DNA of 64,000 nt from Halobacillus sp. Marseille-Q1614 (GCF_902809865.1 NZ_CADDWH010000001.1:1922001-1986000); one strand, 5' to 3'. Shown: positions 18,701 to 25,665, numbered from the stretch's first letter. Numbers and translations are program-made. Notes: generated from the sequence alone by a model not told the origin.

Positions 18701-19241
18701 GCTGCCGTGTAGCATCGACTAAGCGGTCATAAATGTAGACCAGATCCTCAAGCTTATCGTGAAGCCCTTGTTCATGGCTCGTTAAGTGGGAGAACTGCTC
18801 CATCGTCTGCAGATGGGCATGGATATGCTCAGGCTCTATTTTATAGCGCTTAAATTCTGTAATCATTCCTTCAAGCTGCTCAATAAACCCTTGCTTCTCG
18901 ATTGCTTTTTGAAATACGCGCCAGTCGGACGTCCGCTCTTCGACAATCTTTCGAAGCATCATCTGAATACCAGTCGAGGTAATGAATTTCTTCGTGCCTC
19001 CCCCGGTTTCCTGAAGCACCCTCCAGGCCAAACGGGAAAAGCTGAATACCTGGGCACGGATCGTACCGTCTACATCCCCATTTTTTAATAACGTATATTC
19101 CTGCTGAAATGTCATCTGGTCAGGAACGATATAAAGAATAGGGGGACCTGTCGGATCTTTCTTAAGCCTGCTTCGAATTTCCTCAAGGCAGCGTGTCCCC
19201 TTCCCTGCCCCTGAACGGCCGAGTATAAATTGTAGCCCCAT
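15732..19241 (-). CDS. addB: Helicase-nuclease subunit AddB
   Basis: The 1169-residue partner of AddA. It has an N-terminal P-loop GRSGAGKGT (8-16), an inactive-helicase-like core and a C-terminal nuclease with IDYKSSS. Cysteines for the AddB iron-sulfur cluster are present: one in YHRCSY and three in CDYCPFRSVC near the C-terminus. Overlaps addA by 8 bp. The adjacency sipV-addB-addA-yisB-gerP follows B. subtilis in part. Confidence 0.94.
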   Translation of the reverse strand: MGLQFILGRSGAGKGTRCLEEIRSRLKKDPTGPPILYIVPDQMTFQQEYTLLKNGDVDGTIRAQVFSFSRLAWRVLQETGGGTKKFITSTGIQMMLRKIVEERTSDWRVFQKAIEKQGFIEQLEGMITEFKRYKIEPEHIHAHLQTMEQFSHLTSHEQGLHDKLEDLVYIYDRLVDATRQQYIDSEDQLQMLAEKIPQASFLQRAEVYIDGFHSFTPQEYAVIEALFSKCSNVHVALTADDPKSDENEELDLFHETKETYFTIRQMARESGCPVAEDIVLDPANGRFQERPALKHLERYFDERPAPAYEGSDVPIQLAEAVHPRAEVEGAAQQILHLVRDKGYRYRDIAILVREPNVYHNLIETLFEDYGIPVFIDEKRTMLNHPMIELIRSGLDVIEGDYRYDAVFRLLKTGFIPVTDSKYPLDEEAIDELENYVLEYGIRKRERWFSEEPWVYQRFRGFDQAAQTNEEKAKQVRINAYRKQVVDALEPFDHELREAKTIAERAKAIYYWLDRMDVPVQLEKWRDYYDENGEIERGREQEQVWDEVLQLLDEVVEMAGDETISLQVFRSTIESGLEALTFAHVPPSMDHVVVGNIDRSRITGIKAAFLLGVTDGIWPMKPASDGMISEKERSLLSEGGLKLADGSTRQLLDDRFYIYLALTMGRDYVWLSYPLSNEEGKSKIPSQVVQRLEELFPAAANRLLLQDPDDVADASRFITTPMKTRSALTAQFARYLRGYPIDDVWWDVLYWYMDHESSTGLTNRVLRSLFYQSKPVNLSKSTTERLFTGPVKTSVSQMETYHRCSYQYFSRHSLKLEERRTYKLDAPDIGQLFHEALKQITEWVKQEGRDFAQLNQDQTNQYAEKATNQLAPILQNQILHSSNRHHYIKYKLQAVIARAAFILSAQARKSHFSPVGLELGFGTGPDTQLPPLTLPLNNGHDLMLRGRIDRVDRALAENEIFLRIIDYKSSSRDLNLVDVYYGLALQMLAYLDVVLTNAKQWLGAPATPAGMLYFHVHNPMISKPSWLSDDEVEKEIFKKFKMSGLLLEDEQLVSMMDTTLEKGRSEIVPAGIKANGGFYKGSKTMEKGRFDDLRSYTRSLMVQAGENVTEGEVKLDPFLKGDQAACDYCPFRSVCQFDPSIEEHQYRKLRDLKEDEVIQQISKREESTRG

Positions 19242-19328
19242 GGCAACTTTCCTCTCCTCATAATATATCTATTTTTAATACTATCACTTTCACTGTTTCG
19301 GTCAATTTATCAATACTTGTAAACATGG

Positions 19329-19356
19329 AAAAAACCGCCCTTAATCGGACGGCTTT
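19329..19356 (-). terminator. Terminator of sipV
   Basis: On the minus strand GCCGTCC-gattaa-GGGCGGT followed by TTTTTT, immediately after the sipV stop codon. Confidence 0.8.
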
Positions 19357-19359
19357 ACC

Positions 19360-19899
19360 TTATTTAAACTGAACCGCTACCTGGGGAAATGGCCAGTAGC
19401 GCATATCTACTTTTCCAACGATCTGTTCTTTCGAAACGAAGCCGAATGATCGGCTGTCTAAGCTGTCGCGGCGGTTGTCCCCCATAACAAACATTTTGCC
19501 TTCCGGAACAACTTGCTCACCGGTTACCTCTTCTAATGTGAAATCTTCTGTAAACGGCTGCCCGTCCTCAGGACGAAGTTCTTCTAAATACGGTTCATCG
19601 ACTGCTTTGCCATTTACATATAATTGATCATCTTCAAACTTTATACTGTCACCAGGAAGCCCGATGACGCGCTTCACATAATCTTCTTTCGGATTCGCAT
19701 GAAATATAATAATATCTGAATGACCGATGTCGCGCCAATCATATATCAGTTTATTAACCATTAGAAGATTTCCATCGTATAGAGTAGGTTCCATTGACTC
19801 TCCATCTACTATATAACTTGCAAACAGATACGTTTTAAATACAAATGCCAGTAATAAGGCAAATAACAAAGTTCGTAAAATCGTGCGGTATTTTCTCAT
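19360..19899 (-). CDS. sipV: Type I signal peptidase
   Basis: A 179-residue membrane serine protease that removes Sec signal peptides outside the cell. One N-terminal membrane helix (about 8-27), then the catalytic Ser in GESMEPTL and Lys in DYVKRVIGLPGD, and the GDNRRDSLDSR box. SD GGAGG before the ATG. Neighbourhood with yhjE points to SipV among the B. subtilis paralogues; SipS-like function cannot be excluded. Confidence 0.9.
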   Translation of the reverse strand: MRKYRTILRTLLFALLLAFVFKTYLFASYIVDGESMEPTLYDGNLLMVNKLIYDWRDIGHSDIIIFHANPKEDYVKRVIGLPGDSIKFEDDQLYVNGKAVDEPYLEELRPEDGQPFTEDFTLEEVTGEQVVPEGKMFVMGDNRRDSLDSRSFGFVSKEQIVGKVDMRYWPFPQVAVQFK

Positions 19900-19950
19900 A
19901 GCTTTTGCCTCCAGGTAAATTTCTAATAACCATCTACCCGTTTAAAGCTA

Positions 19951-20601
19951 TCATAAACCGTTTCGATGTGGCTTTGTCTTTGCCGTCTTCTGAAGCCGTT
20001 TTTCTACGAATTTTCCGACAATCCAAAATGCCAGAATACAAACACCTACAACTATTGATTTTACAGGGTTTTGAGCAAAAGAGGCAATACTGCTGCCTAC
20101 ATATGAAATTGTAAATATCATCACTGATTTCCCTAATATGGCAGCAAGAATAAACTGCTGGCGGCTTACATTGGACAATCCTGATACCACATTTATGATC
20201 GAAGATGGAGAAAATGGAAAGCACATCAGCAAAAACAGCGGACCAAATCCATGTTCTTCCAGCCAGGTCATCACCCTTTTCACCTGTGGGTGGCGGCTCA
20301 CAAAATTGAAAAACCGCTGCTGTCCTAATTTTCTCGAAAGAAGAAATACGAGAATGGCCCCGCTGACCGCTCCTATCCAGGAATAGAGAAAGCCTTTAAA
20401 CAGGCCATACACAACTGCATTAGCCAGTACAAAAGCTACGAGCGGCAGAATCGGCAGAAATGCCTCAATTAACGGCAGTAATATACCGGGCAGAGGACCT
20501 AAACGCTCTAACTGCTCGAGCTGGTTGATAATATAATCAAACAGCCGGTCGTTTTCCGCCATATACCTTAATGTATCGAAGTCCATCGTTAGCAGCTTCA
20601 T
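19951..20601 (-). CDS. yhjE: TVP38/TMEM64 (DedA-like) membrane protein YhjE
   Basis: About 216 residues with five or six membrane segments and the family core LRYMAENDRLFDYIINQLEQL...ILLPLIEAFLPILPLVAF and FPFSPSSIINVVSGLS. The family belongs to the DedA/VTT superfamily, implicated in lipid scrambling. The ATG at 20601 has GAGGGG at suitable distance; 20604 and 20616 are alternatives. Located upstream of sipV on the same strand, probably co-transcribed (about 50-bp gap). Confidence 0.82.
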   Translation of the reverse strand: MKLLTMDFDTLRYMAENDRLFDYIINQLEQLERLGPLPGILLPLIEAFLPILPLVAFVLANAVVYGLFKGFLYSWIGAVSGAILVFLLSRKLGQQRFFNFVSRHPQVKRVMTWLEEHGFGPLFLLMCFPFSPSSIINVVSGLSNVSRQQFILAAILGKSVMIFTISYVGSSIASFAQNPVKSIVVGVCILAFWIVGKFVEKRLQKTAKTKPHRNGL

Positions 20602-20805
20602 CATCTGTCCCCTCATCTATTCAAACAGTTCTACTTTCATTTTAATAGAAAGCGGGCTTCCTGCCTACTAGAATACAGTTTCTCCTCTTGAAGTACTTTT
20701 AAACCCCGGTGCTCTGTTAACTTTCAAACGAAAAAGAGCGGGACAGTACACAAGACGTCGATGAACAGATTCCAAAAAAAGGTTGCATACATAATTGTAT
20801 CACGT

Positions 20806-20813
20806 GGTATAAT
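20806..20813 (+). promoter_or_regulatory. Extended -10 promoter of yhjD
   Basis: TG-G-TATAAT (core hexamer 20808-20813, TG at 20805-20806), with TTGCAT about 19 bp further upstream as a possible -35 and an ATACA-taat-TGTAT inverted repeat between them. Confidence 0.55.
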
Positions 20814-20815
20814 AT

Positions 20816-20829
20816 AGAACAAACGTTCG
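20816..20829 (+). promoter_or_regulatory. LexA (DinR) box upstream of yhjD
   Basis: AGAACAAACGTTCG matches the Bacillus LexA consensus CGAACNNNNGTTCG with one mismatch at the first base. It begins 3 bp after the TATAAT of yhjD, covering the transcription start, an effective repressor position. I recall yhjD as an SOS-regulon gene in B. subtilis but could not check it. Confidence 0.65.
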
Positions 20830-20846
20830 CATTCGGAGGGGACACT

Positions 20847-21221
20847 ATGCGTAACTTAAGACAGAAAGAATTAGAGATTTCTTCTCGATACCTCTTCTTA
20901 TCCATGGCGATCGCCGTTATCCGTCAGGACCGCAAGCATTTTGAAAAAGGGGATTTTAAAATAAAAGAGCCATATTTGGAGCTCCTTGGCAAGATGGAGC
21001 TTGCCGCCAGAGAAGAAAGAAGAATGCTGAAAACTAAAATGGATCAGCACAAGCTTCATGTCGTAGAATCCGGCCGCAATGATTCATTTACTTCCTTCCT
21101 TTTCTTAGCTCACGGTTATGAAGAAAAACGCAACTATTTTAACCCGGCCATTCGAAAAAAAGTGGAAACCATCTTGTTTGAACTCATGCGTAAGTCTCAG
21201 CAACCGACTCGTTTTGGCTGA
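20847..21221 (+). CDS. yhjD: YhjD family protein
   Basis: A 124-residue soluble helical protein similar to B. subtilis YhjD (about 120 residues), located between comK and yhjE as in that species. No catalytic motif seen. SD GGAGGGG precedes the ATG. Expression is probably SOS-linked because of the LexA box on its promoter. Its last 38 bp overlap tail-to-tail with the end of comK on the opposite strand. Confidence 0.78.
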   Translation: MRNLRQKELEISSRYLFLSMAIAVIRQDRKHFEKGDFKIKEPYLELLGKMELAAREERRMLKTKMDQHKLHVVESGRNDSFTSFLFLAHGYEEKRNYFNPAIRKKVETILFELMRKSQQPTRFG

Positions 21222-21702
21222 TTATAGTATGTTTTAATCGGTCTTCGAGGATAAACCGGAATTGTGCAGTACGCTGAACCTGATTAGCAACCATTCCTTT
21301 GGAGACGGGAACATTAATGGACATTCCATTAGTGAAGTGGATAGTAGTAGTATGATCATGTCCGCCTTCATAATCACGAATATAATTATGAGCAATCCAC
21401 GAACATTCTCGTCGTTTTGGGGAAATAATAGGGAAGAAATACATGCCCATCGCCTGGGAGATGACAATTGGGGGTTTATGAGTAAATCCGGCAACCTGCT
21501 TTGTTCCAGACAAGCGGCCTTCTAAACTGCTGGCAAAGTAACGGCACGACTGATCGATTACTCTGCCGGGATAATCGGGTAAATAGAAAGTATCACCACT
21601 TTCTACAACCTCAGTGACAATCTGCCCTCTCTCATCATAATGAGCGACCAGAGCCATGGTCTGCGGGTTCACTTCGTATTCTTTTCTGCGAAATACATCC
21701 AT
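21184..21702 (-). CDS. comK: Competence transcription factor ComK
   Basis: ComK activates DNA-uptake genes by binding paired AT-boxes. This 172-residue protein carries the family pattern: MALVAHYDERG, PSRVIDQSC-type segment (GRVIDQSCRYF), KPPIVISQAMGMYFFP and SWIAHNYI. It is about 20 residues shorter than the 192-residue B. subtilis ComK, missing mainly the C-terminal tail, the region known there for MecA binding. SD GGAAAGGATG lies before the ATG. Competence pathway genes themselves are not in this window. Confidence 0.9.
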   Translation of the reverse strand: MDVFRRKEYEVNPQTMALVAHYDERGQIVTEVVESGDTFYLPDYPGRVIDQSCRYFASSLEGRLSGTKQVAGFTHKPPIVISQAMGMYFFPIISPKRRECSWIAHNYIRDYEGGHDHTTTIHFTNGMSINVPVSKGMVANQVQRTAQFRFILEDRLKHTIISQNESVAETYA

Positions 21703-21790
21703 TCATCAGCATCCTTTCCAGTACTTTATTCTTGAGACAAGTGTTACTCTATAAATTTACCAAATTCCGATAAAAAAGTCTAAAAATTCT

Positions 21791-21810
21791 TAAAAATAAA
21801 TTTATTTTTA
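21791..21810. promoter_or_regulatory. Perfect 20-bp AT palindrome upstream of comK
   Basis: TAAAAATAAA/TTTATTTTTA is self-complementary over 20 bp with no spacer. It lies 89-108 bp upstream of the comK start and overlaps the -35 region of the divergent DUF3939 promoter. It contains AAAAnnnnnTTAT and its mirror, each one base from a ComK AT-box (AAAAnnnnnTTTT). Could be an autoregulatory K-box or the site of another AT-binding repressor. Confidence 0.45.
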
Positions 21811-21818
21811 TGCGAAGC

Positions 21819-21827
21819 TGATATAAT
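21819..21827 (+). promoter_or_regulatory. Extended -10 promoter of the DUF3939 gene
   Basis: TG-A-TATAAT. The predicted start near 21834 gives a leader of about 110 nt that contains a large hairpin. Confidence 0.55.
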
Positions 21828-21856
21828 TATTAGAAAAAGGCGCTGTTAAATGATGG

Positions 21857-21901
21857 GGTTGATGGGAAGGAGTCTTGTGAGCGGATTCCTTCCCATCAAC
21901 C
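21857..21901 (+). promoter_or_regulatory. Long leader hairpin
   Basis: GGTTGATGGGAAGGA...TCCTTCCCATCAACC with extra pairs (18 bp including one G-U) around a 9-nt loop. No T-run follows, so it is not a standard terminator. It sits between promoter and start codon of the DUF3939 gene and buries an internal GGAAGGAG. Confidence 0.55.
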
Positions 21902-21945
21902 AATAAAATTGAACAGAAGCATTAATAATACAAGGAGGAGTTCTT

Positions 21946-22407
21946 ATGTGGAAAAGAAAACGGAGAGAAGAAGCAGAAGATAGAAAAGTGCTCGAAATCA
22001 AAGATTTATCGATTCACGATGTCCGCCGTGCCGTTCACCGCTATGCGGATCACAAGCCAAAAGGAGTACCGCTGAGTGTCATCATTAACGAAGATCTCAC
22101 TCTTGATTATCAATTATTATCCCCCTATATCGACGGCATTCCAAAAAAGAAATATTATATGTCCCGGGAAACGTATGAACTGTTTGAAGAAGAAGACCTT
22201 CAGCTCGCGAAAGATCTCGATATGGTCCAGCAGGCTGTAGATAAATATATTCAGCAGACAAATGAACTCCCTGTCATTGATGTCGATCCGTATAAGCGTG
22301 TAAGCTATTTTAAGCTTGAAAAGTTAAATCTTCTTCCACAGCGCCCGGATCAGGACTTCTATATAACCAATGAAGAGTTTTTAATTACTTATCAAAAACC
22401 GAAATAA
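21946..22407 (+). CDS. DUF3939 family protein
   Basis: A 153-residue soluble protein, highly charged at the N-terminus (MWKRKRREEAEDRK), with a conserved-looking core SIHDVRRAVHRYADHKPKG. Matches the Bacillus DUF3939 family as I know it; function unknown. SD AAGGAGGAG seven bases before the ATG. It is divergent from comK and has its own promoter and structured leader. Confidence 0.72.
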   Translation: MWKRKRREEAEDRKVLEIKDLSIHDVRRAVHRYADHKPKGVPLSVIINEDLTLDYQLLSPYIDGIPKKKYYMSRETYELFEEEDLQLAKDLDMVQQAVDKYIQQTNELPVIDVDPYKRVSYFKLEKLNLLPQRPDQDFYITNEEFLITYQKPK

Positions 22408-22764
22408 GAAAAGCCGTTTTAGAAGAAGATTAGGTGTGAATTCGTCCCTTTTCTACTAATAGTTAACCCAGCTTAAGGCAAAAAAAGTGCCAATGCTCGC
22501 AGTGAGCATTGGCCAATGAGACGACTGGTTAACTTTTGAGTGAGGGAATTAATGTATGAAAAAGCAAAATGCTTTTCCAACAATAACACTCATCAGTAAT
22601 GTACATTACTGACCCACTTATGAAACCGAATCATAAGTGGTAACAATAAGCATGATCGCTTATCTGATTCTTATTGTAATATATCTCTTACAAATATTCA
22701 CCGAAAATGTTTTGCGGAAGACCGCAAAGAATTGCGCTCATTTTTCAAATTTTACAAAAACCGC
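22408..22764. other. Convergent intergenic region with six hairpins
   Basis: Between the convergent DUF3939 gene and lcfB. Successive inverted repeats: 22490-22512 (CCAATGCTC/GAGCATTGG), 22560-22576 (AAAAGCA/TGCTTTT), 22593-22612 (perfect 20-bp palindrome TCAGTAATG-TA-CATTACTGA), 22614-22640 (CCACTTATGA/TCATAAGTGG), 22643-22677 (ACAATAAG/CTTATTGT), 22711-22728 (TTTGCGG/CCGCAAA). The arms are unrelated in sequence. Three mini-ORFs lie on the + strand (22552-22599, 22599-22643, 22652-22768). Confidence 0.7.
22481..22512 (-). terminator. Probable lcfB terminator
   Basis: Minus-strand stem CCAATGCTC/GAGCATTGG followed by CACTTTTTT. It lies about 250 nt past the lcfB stop, giving a long structured 3' untranslated region antisense to the mini-ORFs. 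Confidence 0.65.
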
Positions 22765-22768
22765 CTAA
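22652..22768 (+). CDS. Possible 38-residue hydrophobic mini-protein
   Basis: ATG-initiated frame starting MIAYLILIVIYLLQIF, one hydrophobic segment followed by a basic tail ending KTA. It overlaps the lcfB stop by 4 bp from the opposite strand. Composition recalls small membrane toxins of type I systems, and the lcfB 3' untranslated region would be antisense to it. However no good SD or promoter is visible and a frame this short can arise by chance in AT-rich DNA. Confidence 0.2.
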   Translation: MIAYLILIVIYLLQIFTENVLRKTAKNCAHFSNFTKTA

Positions 22769-24297
22769 CGCTGGGCTACCTGCTCACGCAGATTCTTTCT
22801 CAATATCTTCCCTGTAGTGTTTTTGGGAAGCTCCGACATAAAGTGAATCTCTGAGGGCTGTTTATACTTCGCCAGTGATTTAGCACAGAACTCTTTTAAA
22901 GATTCCGCGTCCAGATCCGGATCTTTTGATACTACAAAACAGACGACCGCCTCTCCTGCCTGCGGGTCAGGTGCTCCTACAACGGCAGCCTCTGTAATGT
23001 CTGGGTGACTGTACAGCACTTCCTCGACCTCCCGCGGATATACGTTATACCCGCCCACTAAAATCATATCCTTTTTCCGGTCTACGATATAAAAGTAACC
23101 CTCCTCATCTTTTCTTGCCATATCGCCTGTATAGAGCCAGCCATCACGTATAGAAATCTCCGTCTCTTCCGGAAGTTTATAGTACCCTTTCATTACGTTC
23201 GGCCCGCGGACGATTAATTCCCCGACTTCTCCGTCCGGCACCTCTTCACCCAGCTCATCAACTATTTTATTTTCGACGTTTATTATATTTGTTCCGATGG
23301 ATCCAGGCTTGCGGGGCCTGTCTAAAGGATTAAAGGCAGTGACAGGCGAAGCTTCAGACAAACCATACCCTTCTGATATCCTTACATTAAACATGTTTTC
23401 AAAATCATACAGCAGTGTAACTGGCAGAGACGAACCCCCTGAAACACAAATCCTCATATCTTTAAATGTATCCACTTTCTCTCTTCCTGTCTGCAGCAGA
23501 TAATTATACATCGTCGGCACACCGGCAAAAAATGTCGCCTTATGCTCTCCTGCTACGCTGAACACTTCATCTGGAGAAAACTTTGGCACGATAAGAACAG
23601 TTCCACCATTCATTACTGGAGCATTAAGCGCCACTGTCAGGCAGAAAACGTGAAACATCGGCAATGTGGCGATGATACGGTCATCTGAAGTAATCCGCAG
23701 ATAATCCGCTACATCGGTGGCATTGGAATATAAATTTTTGTGGGTCAGCATCGCACCTTTAGGCTTACCTGTCGTTCCGGACGTATATAAAATGACCGCT
23801 ACCTCTTCCTCCTGCAAGTCAGGCCCTTTAAAAGACATGTCTCCTGCTTCGACCATTTTTGCAAACGGTTTCATTTTATAGTTTAAAGAAGATTCGCTCG
23901 AAGCTGCACCTGAAGGGCCGACAAAGTAGTCTTCCACCATTAATTCTTCATCCATCTTTTCGAACTTTTCCAACAGGACATCAAGCGTAATCACACCCCG
24001 GACATCCCCGTTTTTCAAAATATAAATCATCTCATCTGCTGTGTACGTAGGGTTAATCGGAATGACGGTAACCCCAGCTCGCAGCGCCCCATACAAACCA
24101 ATCATAAACAGTGGACTGTTTCCGCTGACTAAGGCGATATGATCCCCTTTTTTGTAACCTAGCTTATTGAGCTGTGAAGCAAATTTAGTGACTGAAGCAT
24201 CGAATTCCTGATAGCTTACCGGCTGACCTTGAAATATGTAAGCCTCCTTCTTTGGATCGCGCTGAGCTGTTACTGTCAGTTGATCACTTAAATTCAT
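22765..24297 (-). CDS. lcfB: Long-chain fatty acid-CoA ligase
   Basis: Activates fatty acids to acyl-CoA with ATP. The 510-residue ANL-superfamily enzyme has the AMP-binding motif YTSGTTGKPKGAMLTH, the GYGLSE motif, and C-terminal GWLYTGD / VDRKKDMILVGGYNVYPREVE with the catalytic lysine in TGKILRK. The ATG at 24297 follows AAGGGGGAG. The order lcfB, lplJ, yhfI, yhfH corresponds to B. subtilis yhfL, yhfJ, yhfI, yhfH. A perfect FadR-type operator lies just upstream, so it should be induced by long-chain acyl-CoA. Confidence 0.92.
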   Translation of the reverse strand: MNLSDQLTVTAQRDPKKEAYIFQGQPVSYQEFDASVTKFASQLNKLGYKKGDHIALVSGNSPLFMIGLYGALRAGVTVIPINPTYTADEMIYILKNGDVRGVITLDVLLEKFEKMDEELMVEDYFVGPSGAASSESSLNYKMKPFAKMVEAGDMSFKGPDLQEEEVAVILYTSGTTGKPKGAMLTHKNLYSNATDVADYLRITSDDRIIATLPMFHVFCLTVALNAPVMNGGTVLIVPKFSPDEVFSVAGEHKATFFAGVPTMYNYLLQTGREKVDTFKDMRICVSGGSSLPVTLLYDFENMFNVRISEGYGLSEASPVTAFNPLDRPRKPGSIGTNIINVENKIVDELGEEVPDGEVGELIVRGPNVMKGYYKLPEETEISIRDGWLYTGDMARKDEEGYFYIVDRKKDMILVGGYNVYPREVEEVLYSHPDITEAAVVGAPDPQAGEAVVCFVVSKDPDLDAESLKEFCAKSLAKYKQPSEIHFMSELPKNTTGKILRKNLREQVAQR

Positions 24298-24319
24298 ATG
24301 GTGCTCCCCCTTCATCTAA

Positions 24320-24337
24320 TGAATGAATAGTCATTCA
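24320..24337. promoter_or_regulatory. FadR (YsiA-type) operator upstream of lcfB
   Basis: TGAATGAATAGTCATTCA matches the palindromic Bacillus FadR consensus TGAATGANTANTCATTCA at every defined position. It sits 23 bp upstream of the lcfB start codon. Confidence 0.8.
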
Positions 24338-24405
24338 TTATGAATATAAAAAATTTTCAGTTTAATTATAAATTATAGCCAGTACTTTAGCAACAAACGT
24401 GTATT

Positions 24406-24444
24406 AAAAAAGCCGGCACTCTAATTTTTGTGCCGGCTTTTTAT
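24406..24444 (-). terminator. Terminator of the yhfI-lplJ unit
   Basis: AAAAAAGCCGGCAC/GTGCCGGCTTTTTT, A-run and T-run on both sides, usable in either direction; on the minus strand it ends lplJ transcripts about 160 nt past the stop. Confidence 0.8.
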
Positions 24445-24464
24445 ATTAATGGGGTGAAAAAAGG

Positions 24465-24552
24465 GAGACTGTTCGCTTTTTCGCGGACAAACGGTCAATC
24501 CTCCTCGCTGTGGGGTCTCAACCGCCCGTTTTTTAAGCAGGAGTCTTACAGA
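24465..24552 (-). repeat. Dispersed intergenic repeat, copy B (inverted)
   Basis: Read on the minus strand it contains CTGTAAGACTCCTGC, GAGACCCC, AGGAGGATTG and GTTTGTCCGCGAAAAAGC; the last 18-mer (24475-24492) is identical to 36093-36110. GC-rich relative to its AT-rich flanks. Confidence 0.65.
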
Positions 24553-24602
24553 ACCCCTTCCTTTTCTATTAAAAATGAATAACGTTTATAAACCGCACCA
24601 AA

Positions 24603-25598
24603 TTAATATATCATTTCCAGGAAGTCCTGCTTTGTAATTTTACCAAGATAATGGGAAATCTCTTTATCTCCCAACGCTTCGGAAATTGCTTCACGGTCAT
24701 ACTTGGTATCAATCAGGATTTCCTCGATTTCGGATATATCGCCGACCCCGAAGAAATCTCCATAAATTTTCACATTGCGGATATAGCCTTTAGCGACATC
24801 TAAGCGAATATCATAGGTGCCCGCTCCTTCAATGCGTTTTGTCTGCTGAATATTAAACTTCGGAGACCTTCCGTAGTTCCAGTCCCAGTTTCTATAGCGG
24901 TCGTCCGCAATTTTATAAATTTCTTTCCAGTCTTCTTCAGTCAGCTTATACTGCGGTACATCTTTTACATCATCCACATCAAAAATAAAGCGCAAAATTA
25001 AGCTCTTGAATTCTTCCATTGTGATTGGCTCATCCAGAAACTCTGAAATATTCGCCACGCGGCTTCGAATCGATTTAATGCCTTTAGATTTAATTTTTTC
25101 TGTTTTAACATTAAGAGCTGATACCACATTTTCTATTTCGGAATCCAGCATTAGAGTTCCATGGCTGAACATACGTCCGCGAGTAGAAAATTGCGCGTTT
25201 CCTGAAATTTTCCTTCCTTCAACAGTAACATCATTACGCCCGGAAAGTTCTGCATTCACTCCAAGTTTCTGCAGGGCCGCAGTTACAGGCTCCGTGAATT
25301 TTGCAAAGTCATGAAAGCTGTCCCCATCGTCCTTTGTAATAAAGCTGAAGTTTAAATTCCCAAGATCATGGTAAACCGCACCGCCTCCGGACAAACGGCG
25401 AACGACATGAATACCATGCTCGTCTACGTAATCTGTATTAATTTCCTCGATCGTATTCTGGTTTTTTCCAATGATGATCGACGGCTCATTAATATAAAAC
25501 AGCAGGTACGTCTCATTAATGTCGAGATTTTTCAAAGCATATTCCTCAATGGCTAAGTTAATTCGCGGATCATTAATCCCCTCATCTATAAATAACAT
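24603..25598 (-). CDS. lplJ: Lipoate-protein ligase LplJ
   Basis: Attaches free lipoate to E2 and GcvH domains using ATP. The 331-residue product equals the B. subtilis LplJ length and shows RRLSGGGAVYHDLGNLNFSF, the catalytic-lysine motif GRKISGNAQF and SKGIKSIRSRVANISE. Start MLFIDEGIN (ATG at 25598) is preceded by AAAGGATGAG; the upstream in-frame ATG at 25637 is not family-like. Downstream of yhfI by 67 bp, likely one unit. Confidence 0.94.
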   Translation of the reverse strand: MLFIDEGINDPRINLAIEEYALKNLDINETYLLFYINEPSIIIGKNQNTIEEINTDYVDEHGIHVVRRLSGGGAVYHDLGNLNFSFITKDDGDSFHDFAKFTEPVTAALQKLGVNAELSGRNDVTVEGRKISGNAQFSTRGRMFSHGTLMLDSEIENVVSALNVKTEKIKSKGIKSIRSRVANISEFLDEPITMEEFKSLILRFIFDVDDVKDVPQYKLTEEDWKEIYKIADDRYRNWDWNYGRSPKFNIQQTKRIEGAGTYDIRLDVAKGYIRNVKIYGDFFGVGDISEIEEILIDTKYDREAISEALGDKEISHYLGKITKQDFLEMIY

Positions 25599-25665
25599 CG
25601 TCTCATCCTTTCGTTCTCGTTTCTCTCCACCCCCCATTGTATAAAATCAGACGCTATTAAACAAT

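Noticed and set aside
22552-22643. Tandem 15- and 14-codon frames as secreted signalling peptides
   Set aside because: Only a weak SD, no export signal, and they consist mostly of the hairpin arms; mentioned within the cluster finding only.
22484-22730. CRISPR-like array
   Set aside because: Several stems recur at short spacing, but the arms are all different and there is no direct repeat or cas gene.
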